From Phycisphaeraceae bacterium (lineage in GTDB: Bacteria; Planctomycetota; Phycisphaerae; Phycisphaerales; UBA1924), in contig CP054186.1 in assembly GCA_015200025.1 (NCBI GenBank), positions 2,368,001-2,432,000 on the forward strand: a stretch of 64,000 nucleotides of DNA. Direction: 5' to 3'. Positions 15,668 to 23,637 of this stretch are shown here, in pieces. The position numbers and the translations under genes were made by a program. The notes beneath the pieces were generated by a model. That model made no database searches. It was not told where the DNA came from and saw only the letters and a program-made list of their open reading frames with translations. Position 1 is the first letter of the stretch; each line of letters begins with the position of its first letter.

Positions 15668-17248
15668 GTGCGGTGGGCGCGAGGGCGGACCATGAGCGAT
15701 GCGGCGAGGACGTGCTGGTTTCGGTCCGGGTTGGCGGCGCTGCTGCTGGGGATGGTGTGTTCGTTGGGCGTTGCGTGGGGGCAGGGGGCGGCACCTGCGG
15801 CCTCGCCCGCGCCGGCGGCGGAGCGTGCGGCGGAGGCGGTCGATGAGGGTGATCGGTGGTACGTGATCGAGTTGGCGGGGTCTCGGGCGGGGTACCAGCG
15901 GACGAAGGTGACCAAAGCGGAGGGGCGGGTCACGACGGAGTCCGAGGCGAAGATCTCGATGAAGCGCGGGGCGGTGGGGATCGAGGTGCGGATGTCGTCG
16001 GAGTTTGTGGAGACGGCGGGGCATGAGCCGGTGTCGATGCGGTCGGTGCGGGTGATGGGGAGCGGCCCGGTGGTGACGGAGTACACGTTCGGGGCGGAGG
16101 GGATCGAGGTCGAATCGACGCAGGGTGCCCGGACGACGAAGTCGACGAGGGGGCTGCCCGAGGGGGTGTGGCTCACGCCGGCGGCGGCGGACGCGTTCAT
16201 GAGGCAGCGGGTCGGGGCGGGGGCCAAGGAGATCGTGGTCCGCTCGATCGACCCGAGTTCGGGCCCGGACCCGATCGTGCTGACGTACGTGTTCGAGGAG
16301 AAAGTCACCGTTCAGGCGCTGGGGCGAGAGATCCCGGCGTGGAAGTACTCGTTCACGGCGTCGAACCTTCCGCAGATCAAGCAGACGGCGTGGCTCGACG
16401 AGCGCGGGGTGCTGATCCGAAGCGAGGGGGACCTGATGGGGCGGATGGTGGTGCGGGCGGCGGCACGCGAGGACGCGCTGCGGGACACGGCGGGCCCGGA
16501 GATCATGGTCTCGACGTTCGTGAAGCCGGACCGCGTGATCGAGTCGCCGCGGCGTGTGAAGCGTGCGGTGTACGTGTTGAGCGTCCCGGAGGGGGAGATG
16601 CCCGAGGTCCCGTCGGGCGGTGGGCAGCGTGCGGAGCGTGTCGGTCCTCGTGAGGTCCGGGTGACGGTGGACGCGTCGGGGTTCATGGCGGCGGCGGAGG
16701 GCGTGGGCGACGAGCGGTTTCTGAAGGCGACGCCGGTGGTCGATTACAAGGACCCGAAGGTTTCGGAGTTGCGTGATCGTGCGCTCGCGGGCAAGGAAGG
16801 GGAAGGTGCGGCGGCTCGGGCGGAGGCGTTGCGGCGGTTCGTGTACGGGTTCATCACGGCGAAGCACATGGGCGTTGGGTTCGACACGGCGTCGGGCGTG
16901 GCGCGGACGCGGGGGGGGGACTGCACGGAGCACGCGGTGCTGCTGGCGGCGCTGCTGCGGGGCGATGGGATCCCGGCGCGGGTGGTGACGGGGCTGGTGT
17001 ACGCGGACGCGTTTGCGGGGGCGACGGACGTGTTCGGGTATCACATGTGGACGCAGGCGCTGCTGGAGCGTGAGGGCGTGAGTGGGTGGGTGGACCTGGA
17101 CGCGACGTTCCCGGGCCGGGTTGCGTTCGACGCGACGCATATCGCGCTCGGGGCGTCGGCGCTCGACGACGGGGACCTGGAGCGCGACATGGCGAAGATG
17201 GTCGGGCTGCTCGGTCGTCTCTCGATCCGGGTGGTCGAGACGGAGTGA
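15668..17248 (+). CDS. Exported protein with transglutaminase-like domain
   Basis: A 526-aa protein with a signal peptide or anchor (FRSGLAALLLGMVCSLGVAW). The large N-terminal region (about 50-370) is beta-strand rich and unassigned. The C-terminal domain has the transglutaminase-like core: T-R-G-G-D-C-T-E-H-A with Cys at 419, G-Y-H-M-W with His at 459 and W-V-D-L-D-A-T-F with Asp near 476-478. That Cys-His-Asp triad would cross-link, hydrolyse or deamidate peptide bonds in the periplasm or envelope. Start: GTG 15668 fits the 6-nt leaderless rule; an ATG at 15692 with a weak GAGGG is the alternative and gives the same signal peptide. An operon with the next gene (8 nt apart). Confidence 0.8.
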   Translation: MRWARGRTMSDAARTCWFRSGLAALLLGMVCSLGVAWGQGAAPAASPAPAAERAAEAVDEGDRWYVIELAGSRAGYQRTKVTKAEGRVTTESEAKISMKRGAVGIEVRMSSEFVETAGHEPVSMRSVRVMGSGPVVTEYTFGAEGIEVESTQGARTTKSTRGLPEGVWLTPAAADAFMRQRVGAGAKEIVVRSIDPSSGPDPIVLTYVFEEKVTVQALGREIPAWKYSFTASNLPQIKQTAWLDERGVLIRSEGDLMGRMVVRAAAREDALRDTAGPEIMVSTFVKPDRVIESPRRVKRAVYVLSVPEGEMPEVPSGGGQRAERVGPREVRVTVDASGFMAAAEGVGDERFLKATPVVDYKDPKVSELRDRALAGKEGEGAAARAEALRRFVYGFITAKHMGVGFDTASGVARTRGGDCTEHAVLLAALLRGDGIPARVVTGLVYADAFAGATDVFGYHMWTQALLEREGVSGWVDLDATFPGRVAFDATHIALGASALDDGDLERDMAKMVGLLGRLSIRVVETE

Positions 17249-17256
17249 ACGGGGCG

Positions 17257-18219
17257 ATGTTCGACGTGGACAGGACTTTGCCGCCGGGGTTACCGCCGCG
17301 GGATCGCCGCGGGCACAAGGGGACGTTCGGGACGGTGTGCGTGGTGGGCGGGAGCGTGTGGGGCGGCTCGGTGATGGCGGGCGCGCCGGCTCTGGCGGCG
17401 TTGGGCGCGTTGCGGGCGGGGGCCGGGCGGTGCGTGGTGGTGGCGCCCGGGGCGGTGCTGGGGGTGGTGCTGGGGATCGTGCCCTCGGCGACGGGGCGGG
17501 TGCTCCCGTGCGAGGCCTCGGGGGCGGTGGTGGGGCACGAGGCGGCGTCGGTGCTGGACGGGGTGCTGGGGATGGTCGGGTCGGCGGGGGCGGTCGTGGT
17601 CGGGCCGGGCCTTGGCGTGGGGCCCGGGGTGGAGGGGGTTGTGCTGCGGGCGCTTCAACAGGAAGGGGTGGGGGTGGTGGTTGACGCGGACGGGCTCAAC
17701 GCGATGGCGCGGGTGCCGGAACTGTTCCGGGACTTTCGGGCGTCGGCGGTGCTGACGCCGCACCCCGGCGAGTTTGATCGGTTGGCATCGTCGCTGGGGA
17801 TGTTGAGGGTGGGGTCGGACGACGCGTCGCGGGCGTTCGGGGCGTCGGAGCTGGCTCGTCGGCTGGGGTGCGTGGTGGTGCTCAAGGGAGCGGGGACGGT
17901 GGTGAGCGACGGGCTGCGGGTGTGGCGGTGCGAGGCCGGGCACCCGTGCCTGGCGACAGGGGGGACCGGAGACGTGCTGGCGGGGGTCATCGCGGGGGTC
18001 ATCGCGCAGCACGGCCGGGTGTCGGTCGGCGGGGCGAAAGGCGCGGGCGGGATGTCGCTGTACGACGCGGCGCGTGTTGGGGTGTTGGCGCACGCGAAGG
18101 CCGGGGAGCGATGGTCGGCGGTGCATGGCGCGGAGGGCGGTGCGCTGGCGTCGGAGATCGCGGGTCTGATCCCGGCGGTGGTGGGCGCGATGGTAGGGCG
18201 AAGTGACTCTCAGGCCTGA
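17257..18219 (+). CDS. nnrD: ADP-dependent NAD(P)H-hydrate dehydratase
   Basis: Repairs damaged (hydrated) NADH and NADPH. The 320-aa protein is the YjeF C-terminal ribokinase-like domain alone, without the YjeF epimerase half. It has the N-terminal P-R-D-R-R-G-H-K-G-T-F-G phosphate loop region, V-G-P-G-L-G near 130, L-T-P-H-P-G-E-F (about 165-172), V-V-L-K-G-A-G-T and the catalytic T-G-G-T-G-D-V-L-A-G (about 232-241) with the base Asp. The ATG at 17257 follows the upstream stop by 8 nt and a GGGGCG box; it fits as second gene of an operon with the transglutaminase-like protein. The epimerase partner is not in the window. The 3' end overlaps the convergent gene at 18210 by 10 nt. Confidence 0.93.
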   Translation: MFDVDRTLPPGLPPRDRRGHKGTFGTVCVVGGSVWGGSVMAGAPALAALGALRAGAGRCVVVAPGAVLGVVLGIVPSATGRVLPCEASGAVVGHEAASVLDGVLGMVGSAGAVVVGPGLGVGPGVEGVVLRALQQEGVGVVVDADGLNAMARVPELFRDFRASAVLTPHPGEFDRLASSLGMLRVGSDDASRAFGASELARRLGCVVVLKGAGTVVSDGLRVWRCEAGHPCLATGGTGDVLAGVIAGVIAQHGRVSVGGAKGAGGMSLYDAARVGVLAHAKAGERWSAVHGAEGGALASEIAGLIPAVVGAMVGRSDSQA

Positions 18220-18473
18220 ACGTCGATGTGGGGCGGGGTGTCGGGGGCTTGCCCGTCGGCCTCGTGGTGAGGGTGAGGGTGTTGGTTCCCGTGCTGGTCG
18301 GGGCTTTCCTTGGGTTTTTTGAGCGCGTCGGCGATCTCGACGGCGTCGAGGGTTTTCTCGACGTGGCGTTGATCGGTGCGAGAGGTGTTTTTTTTGCGTT
18401 CGGCGTCCTGCGCGGCGAGGCGTTGGGCGGCGCCGAGGCCGGCGATGCTCTGCACCGGGTTGGTGCCGAACAT
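18210..18473 (-). CDS. Small hypothetical protein, His-rich C-terminus
   Basis: An 87-aa protein starting MFGTNPVQSIAGLGAAQRLA, with a charged middle (E-R-K-K-N-T-S-R-T-D-Q-R-H-V-E-K-T-L-D) and a C-terminal region with many His, Pro and Gln (G-N-Q-H-P-H-P-H-H-E). It has no membrane segment and no recognised domain. The in-frame upstream extension into the fabI gene is rejected; an in-frame GTG two codons earlier is an alternative start. The stop overlaps the stop region of nnrD on the opposite strand. Possibly real because it keeps a balanced charged composition unlike a shadow frame; not certain. Confidence 0.55.
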   Translation of the reverse strand: MFGTNPVQSIAGLGAAQRLAAQDAERKKNTSRTDQRHVEKTLDAVEIADALKKPKESPDQHGNQHPHPHHEADGQAPDTPPHIDVQA

Positions 18474-18535
18474 GCTCACGTGGAGGGTATCGGCGGGGTG
18501 GGAGAGGCGTCTTGAGGGAGAGTTCCGGGAGGGGA

Positions 18536-19318
18536 TCAGAGGCCGATGAGGTTGACGCCGCAATCGACGTAAATCGTCTCGCCGGTGACGCCCGCGCTGA
18601 GGTCTGAGCAGAGCCAGAGGGCGGTGTTCCCGACGTCGGAGCCCTCGACGTTCCGGCGGAGCGGGGCGCGTTGGGCGGTTCGTTCGGCCATGGAGTCGGT
18701 GCCCCCGACGGCGGAGGAGGCGAGGGTTCGGAGGTACCCGCCGGAGATGGCGTTGACGCGGATGCGGTGCTCGCCGAGTTCGGCGGCGAGGTATCGTGTG
18801 GAGCATTCGAGGGCGGCCTTGGCGACGCCCATGATGTTGTACCCGAGGACGACTTTCTCGGCGCCGTAGTAGGACATGCAGATGATGGAGCCGCCGGTGC
18901 GGGCCATCATGGGGCGTGCGCGTTTGGCGAGGGCGACGAGGGTGTAGGCGGAGATGTCGATGGCGCTGAGGTAGGCCTGTCGCGGGGTATCGGTGAAGGT
19001 GCCGGGCTGGAGCCAGTCGCGGTCGGCGAAGGCGATGGAATGGACGAGGAAGTCCATGCGGTCGAAGGACTCGGTGTACCGGGTGAAGACGGAGTCGATC
19101 TGTTCGTCGGAGGCGGCGTCGAGGGGGACGAGCCACGGGTCGGAGATGCCGAGGGCTTCGACGGCCTTTCGTGTGCGTCGCTCGTTTTTCTCGCCCGGGA
19201 GGTGGGTGAAGGCGAGGCGGGCGCCGTGGGCGAGGAGGGATTGGGCGATGAACCAGGCGTAGGAGCGGTCGTTGGCGATGCCGACGATGAGGCCGGTCTT
19301 TCCCTGCATGATGCTCAT
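18536..19318 (-). CDS. fabI: Enoyl-[acyl-carrier-protein] reductase (NADH)
   Basis: Final reductive step of each fatty-acid elongation cycle. The 260-aa short-chain dehydrogenase has the FabI-type nucleotide loop G-K-T-G-L-I-V-G-I-A-N-D-R-S-Y-A-W (6-22), L-V-H-S-I-A-F-A-D-R, and catalytic Tyr160 and Lys167 in Y-N-I-M-G-V-A-K (Y-X6-K, the FabI spacing rather than Y-X3-K), then R-V-N-A-I-S-G-G. Length is normal. The ATG at 19318 is 6 nt downstream of TAAACT (leaderless spacing). FabI is the target of triclosan and isoniazid-like drugs. The in-frame extension below 18536 belongs to the small gene at 18210. Confidence 0.96.
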   Translation of the reverse strand: MSIMQGKTGLIVGIANDRSYAWFIAQSLLAHGARLAFTHLPGEKNERRTRKAVEALGISDPWLVPLDAASDEQIDSVFTRYTESFDRMDFLVHSIAFADRDWLQPGTFTDTPRQAYLSAIDISAYTLVALAKRARPMMARTGGSIICMSYYGAEKVVLGYNIMGVAKAALECSTRYLAAELGEHRIRVNAISGGYLRTLASSAVGGTDSMAERTAQRAPLRRNVEGSDVGNTALWLCSDLSAGVTGETIYVDCGVNLIGL

Positions 19319-19324
19319 GGGGGG

Positions 19325-19330
19325 AGTTTA
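19325..19330 (-). promoter_or_regulatory. -10 element of a probable leaderless fabI promoter
   Basis: TAAACT on the minus strand, followed by six C and then the ATG at 19318, the same 6-nt spacing seen at five other genes. Confidence 0.45.
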
Positions 19331-19365
19331 TGCGGGGCGCGGGGAGTGGGCGTCGGGCCGCGGGG

Positions 19366-20694
19366 CTACTCGTGGCGGAGGGCGACGATGGGGTCCTGGG
19401 CGGCGGCGCGTCGGGCGGGGTAGATGCCGAAGACCAGCCCCGTGATGAAGGCGACGGAGAAGGCCAGGATGATGGACGAGAGGGTGACGGTGGCGGGCAT
19501 GGAGAGGTCCTCGGGGAAGTAGCGCCCGACGAGAGGGAGGGAGGGGAGTTTGGGGAGGCCCCAGTCGAGGAAGACGGACCCGCCGACGCCGAGGGCGACG
19601 CCGGTGAGACCGCCGAGGATGGAGATGACGGAGCACTCGACGAGGAACTGGAGGAGGACGTGTTTTTTGGTGGCTCCCAGGGCGCGTCGGATGCCGATCT
19701 CGCGTGTTCGTTCGGTGACGGAGGCGAGCATGATGTTCATGATGCCGATGCCGCCGACGAGGAGGGCGATCCCGGCGACGAACCCGAAGACGAGCTTGTA
19801 GGTTCGGGCGGTTTTCTCGGCGTTGGCGAGGAGCTCGTAGGGGACCTTGATGGCGACGTCGTTGGCGCCGGGGCGTCGTGCTTCGAGGATGCGTTCGACG
19901 CGTGCGGCGTCGGTCATGACGCGGTCGAGGGAGGGCGAGACGAGGTAGACCTCGGAGACTTGGACGTTGCTGGCGTTGAAGGAGCCCGAGGAGGCGCGGA
20001 AGACGTTGTCGCCGAAGATGGCGCGGGCGGTGGTGATGGGGATGTGCATGTCGAGGTCGAGGTCTCGGCCGACGAGGGAGGCGCCGGCCCCCCCGGCGAG
20101 CCCGACGGGGGCGAGGACGCCGATGATGGTGAAGACTTTTTCGTCGATGCGGAGGGTCTGGCCGAGGGGGTCGTCGGAGCGGAAGTACTGGCGTGCGAGC
20201 TGGTCCCCGATGACGGCGACCATGGCGTTCTCGCCCATCTCGGTGTCGGAGAAGTAGCGTCCGCGGGCGACGGTGAGGTTGGCGGCGGTGGGGAGGAGGG
20301 GCGTGGTGCCGAAGGCCTGGCTGGTTTTGCGGACGGGCCCGCGGGCGGTCTGGTTGCCGACCTCTTTGAGGGGGACGATGGCGCAGTCGGGGAAGTTGGC
20401 CTCGATGACGGCGAGGTCGTCGCGGGTGAGGCCGTAGCGGTTGATCCAGCCCCGGCGTTGGCCGGATGCCTGGCGTTGTTCCTCGGGGGGGCGTTGGGAG
20501 CGGATGATGATGTTGCGGGCGCCGAGGCGTTCGATCTGGACGAGGGCGGCCTGCTTGGAGCCTTCGCCGAGGCTGACCATGATGATGACGGCCCCGACGC
20601 CCAGGATGATGCCGAGGGCGGTGAGGGTGGTCCGGAGGAGGTGGAGGCGGAGGTTGGACAGGCCGAGCCTGAACGTCTCAAGGAGGAAACTCAT
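19366..20694 (-). CDS. MacB-type ABC transporter permease
   Basis: A 442-aa permease with one N-terminal helix (LTALGIILGVGAVIIMVSLG), a long periplasmic domain of the MacB_PCD type (about 45-270), and three C-terminal helices of the FtsX fold containing G-I-G-I-M-N-I-M-L-A-S-V-T-E-R-T-R-E-I-G-I-R-(R)-A-L-G-A, the coupling motif next to the ATPase. No ATPase gene is next to it in the window, so the ATP-binding partner is encoded elsewhere or lies downstream of the fabI side under separate control. MacB systems act in lipoprotein, macrolide, siderophore or toxin export by a mechanotransmission mechanism rather than transmembrane transport. Substrate unknown. Confidence 0.9.
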   Translation of the reverse strand: MSFLLETFRLGLSNLRLHLLRTTLTALGIILGVGAVIIMVSLGEGSKQAALVQIERLGARNIIIRSQRPPEEQRQASGQRRGWINRYGLTRDDLAVIEANFPDCAIVPLKEVGNQTARGPVRKTSQAFGTTPLLPTAANLTVARGRYFSDTEMGENAMVAVIGDQLARQYFRSDDPLGQTLRIDEKVFTIIGVLAPVGLAGGAGASLVGRDLDLDMHIPITTARAIFGDNVFRASSGSFNASNVQVSEVYLVSPSLDRVMTDAARVERILEARRPGANDVAIKVPYELLANAEKTARTYKLVFGFVAGIALLVGGIGIMNIMLASVTERTREIGIRRALGATKKHVLLQFLVECSVISILGGLTGVALGVGGSVFLDWGLPKLPSLPLVGRYFPEDLSMPATVTLSSIILAFSVAFITGLVFGIYPARRAAAQDPIVALRHE

Positions 20695-20825
20695 CGAATC
20701 TTCTCTGGGAACAAGCCGATCAAGTGGTACGCTTGGGCGGTGGCGGACGTACGGGATGGTACGGGTCCGGTGGCGTGTGGTTGCCGGCGTTGGGAAAGGG
20801 GTGGGGCGGGAACACGGGGCGATCG

Positions 20826-21185
20826 ATGGGCACGGAACAGGACGGGACGGTACGGGGGGCGAGGGTTGAGTGCCGGACGGTGCGCGATGTGCCCGGGGGC
20901 TGGGTCTGCGCGGTGAACGTGGCGTTCGGGGATGGGGCAGAGGGTGTCGATCCCGGCGACGGGATCTCGGGCGTCCGCGGTGAGCGGGAGCACGAGGTCA
21001 GGCTGTCGTGGAGCGACCATGATTACTGGTGCGGCGGGAGGCTGGCGCCGGGGGTGATGAGCGAGCAGGTGGTGCGGTACCTCGTGGAGCATGGGGTGGC
21101 GGGGGACTTGCCGGCGCGGTTCGATGCGGGTCGAGCGAGGCGGTGGCGGCCTTCGATCGACACGGATCTGCGGCAGGTCGGGTGA
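20826..21185 (+). CDS. Small hypothetical protein
   Basis: A 119-aa protein starting MGTEQDGTVRGARVECRTVR. It has Asp/Gly/Trp-rich stretches (W-S-D-H-D-Y-W-C-G-G) and ends with R-P-S-I-D-T-D-L-R-Q-V-G. It looks like a real coding segment because its composition is balanced (E, D, V, R, with few repeats), unlike the overlapping frames. No domain recognised; it may be a small beta-rich protein. TACGCT with the motif GGTACGCTTGGG, identical to the doxX-like promoter, occurs at 20729-20734, about 90 nt upstream, so the true 5' end may be longer, or the gene may have a leader. Confidence 0.5.
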   Translation: MGTEQDGTVRGARVECRTVRDVPGGWVCAVNVAFGDGAEGVDPGDGISGVRGEREHEVRLSWSDHDYWCGGRLAPGVMSEQVVRYLVEHGVAGDLPARFDAGRARRWRPSIDTDLRQVG

Positions 21186-21241
21186 GGGGGCGTGGCGGTG
21201 CGAGCGGTCTGGGAGCGGTGGGGAATCCGGGTGCTGGGCGC

Positions 21242-21247
21242 TATAGT
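21242..21247 (+). promoter_or_regulatory. -10 element of the tRNA-Arg promoter
   Basis: TATAGT, 8 nt upstream of the mature tRNA 5' end. No clear TTGACA-like -35 box is seen upstream. Confidence 0.5.
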
Positions 21248-21255
21248 CGCGAAGT

Positions 21256-21329
21256 GCGGCTGTAGCTCAGCTGGATAGAGCAGCGGTTTCCTAAATCGCA
21301 GGTCGGCAGTTCGAATCTGCCCAGCCGCG
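21256..21329 (+). tRNA. tRNA-Arg (anticodon CCT)
   Basis: The acceptor arms GCGGCTG (21256-21262) and CAGCCGC (21322-21328) pair fully, with discriminator G at 21329. A D-arm GCTC/GAGC, anticodon arm GCGGT-TTCCTAA-ATCGC giving anticodon CCT, variable loop AGGTC and T-arm GGCAG-TTCGAAT-CTGCC are all present. It reads the AGG Arg codon. The CCA end is not encoded. Confidence 0.95.
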
Positions 21330-21490
21330 TTTCGTGCGTGAGCGGGTCGGGGCTCGGGGTTTGGGTGGGGGTCCTAGAACGCGGTGGGAGCGAGCGCGGG
21401 GTCCGTATGGTCGGGCCCGGCGCGGGATTTTTCGCGTCGTGGTTGCGGTTGGCTGTGCGGGGCGTGAGGGCTGGGGTAGGTTGAAGGGGT

Positions 21491-21907
21491 ATGGGTGCGC
21501 ACAAGACCAGACGTGGAGCCGATCGTCGTGCCGTGGCGTTGGTGCTGGGGCTCGCGGCGGCCTGGGCATCGGGTGGGTGCGTGTCTCGGGTGGGTGGGGG
21601 AGTGGCGAGGCCGGGGGCGGGGGTTACCGAGGATCGTTGGGAGTCGGTGCTGGGGACCCCGGCGGTGCACGAGGAGGGCGGGTGGGCCGCGTCGGAAGGG
21701 TGGGAGGAGTCGTCGCGTCGGGACGCGTCGCTGGCGTTGCACCGGACGCGGGGCGAGTTGGCGGCGCCGGCGTACTACTCGGGAGAATCCAGGCCGATGG
21801 TTCAGCGTCGGTGGTGGGTCTCGCAGCCGCGGGATCCCGGGACGATGCTGTACTTCGAGCGTGAGGGCGAGCGCGGGTGGTGGGGCGGGTACGGGTGGCG
21901 GCGGTAG
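21491..21907 (+). CDS. Small predicted lipoprotein
   Basis: A 138-aa protein with a type II signal peptide: MGAHKTRRGADRRAVALVLG, then LAAAWASGGC as lipobox (A-S-G-G-C, Cys30). The mature part is short, Trp/Arg-rich and of low complexity, ending in E-R-G-W-W-G-G-Y-G-W-R-R. An upstream TAGGTT lies 8 nt before the ATG, and a GAAGGGG box could serve as a ribosome site. No function can be assigned. It ends 185 nt before the convergent fibro-slime gene, with a strong hairpin between them. Confidence 0.6.
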   Translation: MGAHKTRRGADRRAVALVLGLAAAWASGGCVSRVGGGVARPGAGVTEDRWESVLGTPAVHEEGGWAASEGWEESSRRDASLALHRTRGELAAPAYYSGESRPMVQRRWWVSQPRDPGTMLYFEREGERGWWGGYGWRR

Positions 21908-21933
21908 AGGAGCGGGGAGGGTGGAAAGAAGAT

Positions 21934-21968
21934 CGCCCGGGCGGCCTGCGAAGAGGCTCGCCCGGGCG
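21934..21968 (+). terminator. Strong hairpin between convergent genes
   Basis: Two copies of CGCCCGGGCG flank GCCT-GCGAAG-AGGC, giving a 14-bp stem with a one-base bulge and a 6-nt loop. A second, longer-range pairing (AGGCCGG near 21984 with CCGGCCT near 22026) follows. It lies between the lipoprotein and the minus-strand fibro-slime gene and could terminate both. No T-tract is seen on either strand. Confidence 0.5.
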
Positions 21969-22092
21969 TGGGACTCCGAAGAAAGGCCGGCGACGGGTGA
22001 TCGGTCCGCGGGCGGGGGACTCACCGGCCTAGACGCCCGCGAACCTCGGTTGGAGGCGGAGCGGCCGAGGCGTGGGTCAGGCCCGTGGCGGA

Positions 22093-23037
22093 TCAGTCGA
22101 AGAGGTTGGAGGTGGCGGGGGGCTGGACGGTGCGGAGCTGCATGGTGGTTTCCATGCGGAAGTTGGACTGGGTGCGGTGGCGTTCGGCGAAGAAGAACTT
22201 GAGCTTGTAGGACTGGCCGTGGGTGAGCCAGCCGAGGCGGTCGAGGGAGATGGACTGGCTGATGGCGGAGTGGACGCCGCCGAGGTCGATGACGAGCTTG
22301 CCGTCGATGAAGACCCAGACGTCGTCGTCACCGGTGAAGGTGAAGGTCTGGTTCTGCCCGGACTCGTAGACGAACTCGGTTTCGAGTTCGAAGGTGAAGT
22401 GGTAGTTGGTGTTGGCGACGCCGGAGCCGCCGGAGTTGCCGTAGAGCTCCCCGTTGACGGGGAAGAAGCCCTGGCGGTTGACGAAGGCGGGGTCGGACTT
22501 GTCGTCGAAGACGTAGCGGTTGGTGCCCGGGACGCGGTTCATGGTCAGGGAGAGCTGGCGGCTGACGTTCATGCCGGGGACGTCTCGGAACCACTGGCGG
22601 AAGTTGGCCTCGGTGGTGAGGGCGCCGGTGGAGGAGGACGAGACGGACCCGTTCACGTCGCCGGGCCTGCTGCTGATGTACCCCTTGTTGGGGATGCGGT
22701 TGAGGCCAGAAGCGTCGCGGAACTGCGACGAGACCTTGTTCCCCGAGGAGAGGAAGGCGGGCTTGCCGTCGGCGTCGAGGGTGTCGGCGACCATGTTGAC
22801 GTAGTGGCCGAAACCGCCGGAGGGGGCGCGCTCGAAGTCGGGGTGTCCGCCCTGGGCGGAGCGTTCGCGGAAGTCGCGGACGACGCCGGTGAGCTGCATG
22901 GTCATGGGGAGGACGGCGTAGGCGTCGTTGTTGACGGGCTGGGCGTCGGTGCGTTGGGGCGCGGTGGTGACGGCGAGCCCGGCGGCGAGGGCGAGCCCCG
23001 CGACGGACAAGGTGGTGGAGAACAGGGCCGACTTCAT
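22093..23037 (-). CDS. Secreted fibro-slime / PA14-like domain protein
   Basis: A 314-aa exported protein with a signal peptide (MKSALFSTTLSVAGLALAAG, cleavage near T-D-A-Q). The mature protein matches the fibro-slime domain family of planctomycete and cellulosome-related proteins: N-terminal V-V-R-D-F-R-E-R, repeated F-N/F-R-Q-W-F segments, and near the C-terminus F-T-G-D-D-D-V-W-V-F-I-D-G-K-L-V-I-D-L-G-G-V-H (residues about 235-260), a PA14/carbohydrate-binding signature. Role: envelope or extracellular sugar recognition, probably in adhesion or degradation of polysaccharides. The start at 23037 has GGAGGTCC upstream; the longer frame that continues upstream through the murA region is not coding. 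Confidence 0.85.
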   Translation of the reverse strand: MKSALFSTTLSVAGLALAAGLAVTTAPQRTDAQPVNNDAYAVLPMTMQLTGVVRDFRERSAQGGHPDFERAPSGGFGHYVNMVADTLDADGKPAFLSSGNKVSSQFRDASGLNRIPNKGYISSRPGDVNGSVSSSSTGALTTEANFRQWFRDVPGMNVSRQLSLTMNRVPGTNRYVFDDKSDPAFVNRQGFFPVNGELYGNSGGSGVANTNYHFTFELETEFVYESGQNQTFTFTGDDDVWVFIDGKLVIDLGGVHSAISQSISLDRLGWLTHGQSYKLKFFFAERHRTQSNFRMETTMQLRTVQPPATSNLFD

Positions 23038-23637
23038 GGGGGACCTCCGAATCGTTTCCCCGCCGTTTCTCGCGGCGGGCCGCCTGTGATCACCCTGTGC
23101 GTGGCCCGGCGGATGAAAGGCCTCGCGACATGGTGCAAGGTCAGAAACAGAGGTCCCGGGTGCCAGCGTGGGGGAGAAAATTCCTGAGGGCGGGCGCGTC
23201 TGTGAGGCGTGTGAGGGCACGGGCGTGGGGGCGTGACGGAAATCCGGGATATCCGGGGGGGCCATGGCGTGGAACCATGGTCGTGGGGTGTGCCGTGGTT
23301 TGGGTGTGGGTGTCGTTGGCCTGGGCCTCATGCGAACGATCGCCCGGGGGAGCCGCGGGGCCCGGGCGATCGTGATCGAGGGTCGGCCTCGCGGGCGTGG
23401 GCGACCCGGGCCTGATCCCTCAGCCTCGCCCGTGTCTCTCCCTCGATGCGGCCCCGGGCGAGGCACAGAAGAGGTGCCAAACGATCGCCCGGAGGTCAAG
23501 GCGGAAATCCCGGGAAGGCGGGGTATCGGACGCGGGAATCGGCCCGGCGGTATGATGGTCGGAGCGGCGGGTCGACGACGCAGGACGCGTCGGGCCGGCC
23601 GGGTGATCGGGGCGGATCGGGGCCCGGGACGAGAGAC
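23038..23637 (+). other. 600-nt intergenic stretch before murA
   Basis: No gene is supported. It holds the ribosome site and promoter region of the minus-strand fibro-slime gene at its left end and the murA leader at its right end, plus several short GC-rich palindromes (CCATGG copies at 23263 and 23275; GCCCGGG repeats near 23350-23460). No tRNA, riboswitch or repeated array is recognisable. Confidence 0.5.
23551..23556 (+). promoter_or_regulatory. -10 element upstream of murA
   Basis: TATGAT, about 82 nt before the murA ATG. No good -35 is seen. If used, the leader would be about 75 nt and carries no clear ribosome site beyond GAGAGAC. Confidence 0.4.

Noticed and set aside
16912-16919. 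G8 run in the transglutaminase gene as a contingency tract
   Set aside because: The codons give the conserved G-G-D-C active site, so the run is explained by glycine codons.
21920-22060. Riboswitch or small RNA in the convergent gap
   Set aside because: Strong stems exist, but no conserved riboswitch core is seen and the position 3' of both genes fits termination.
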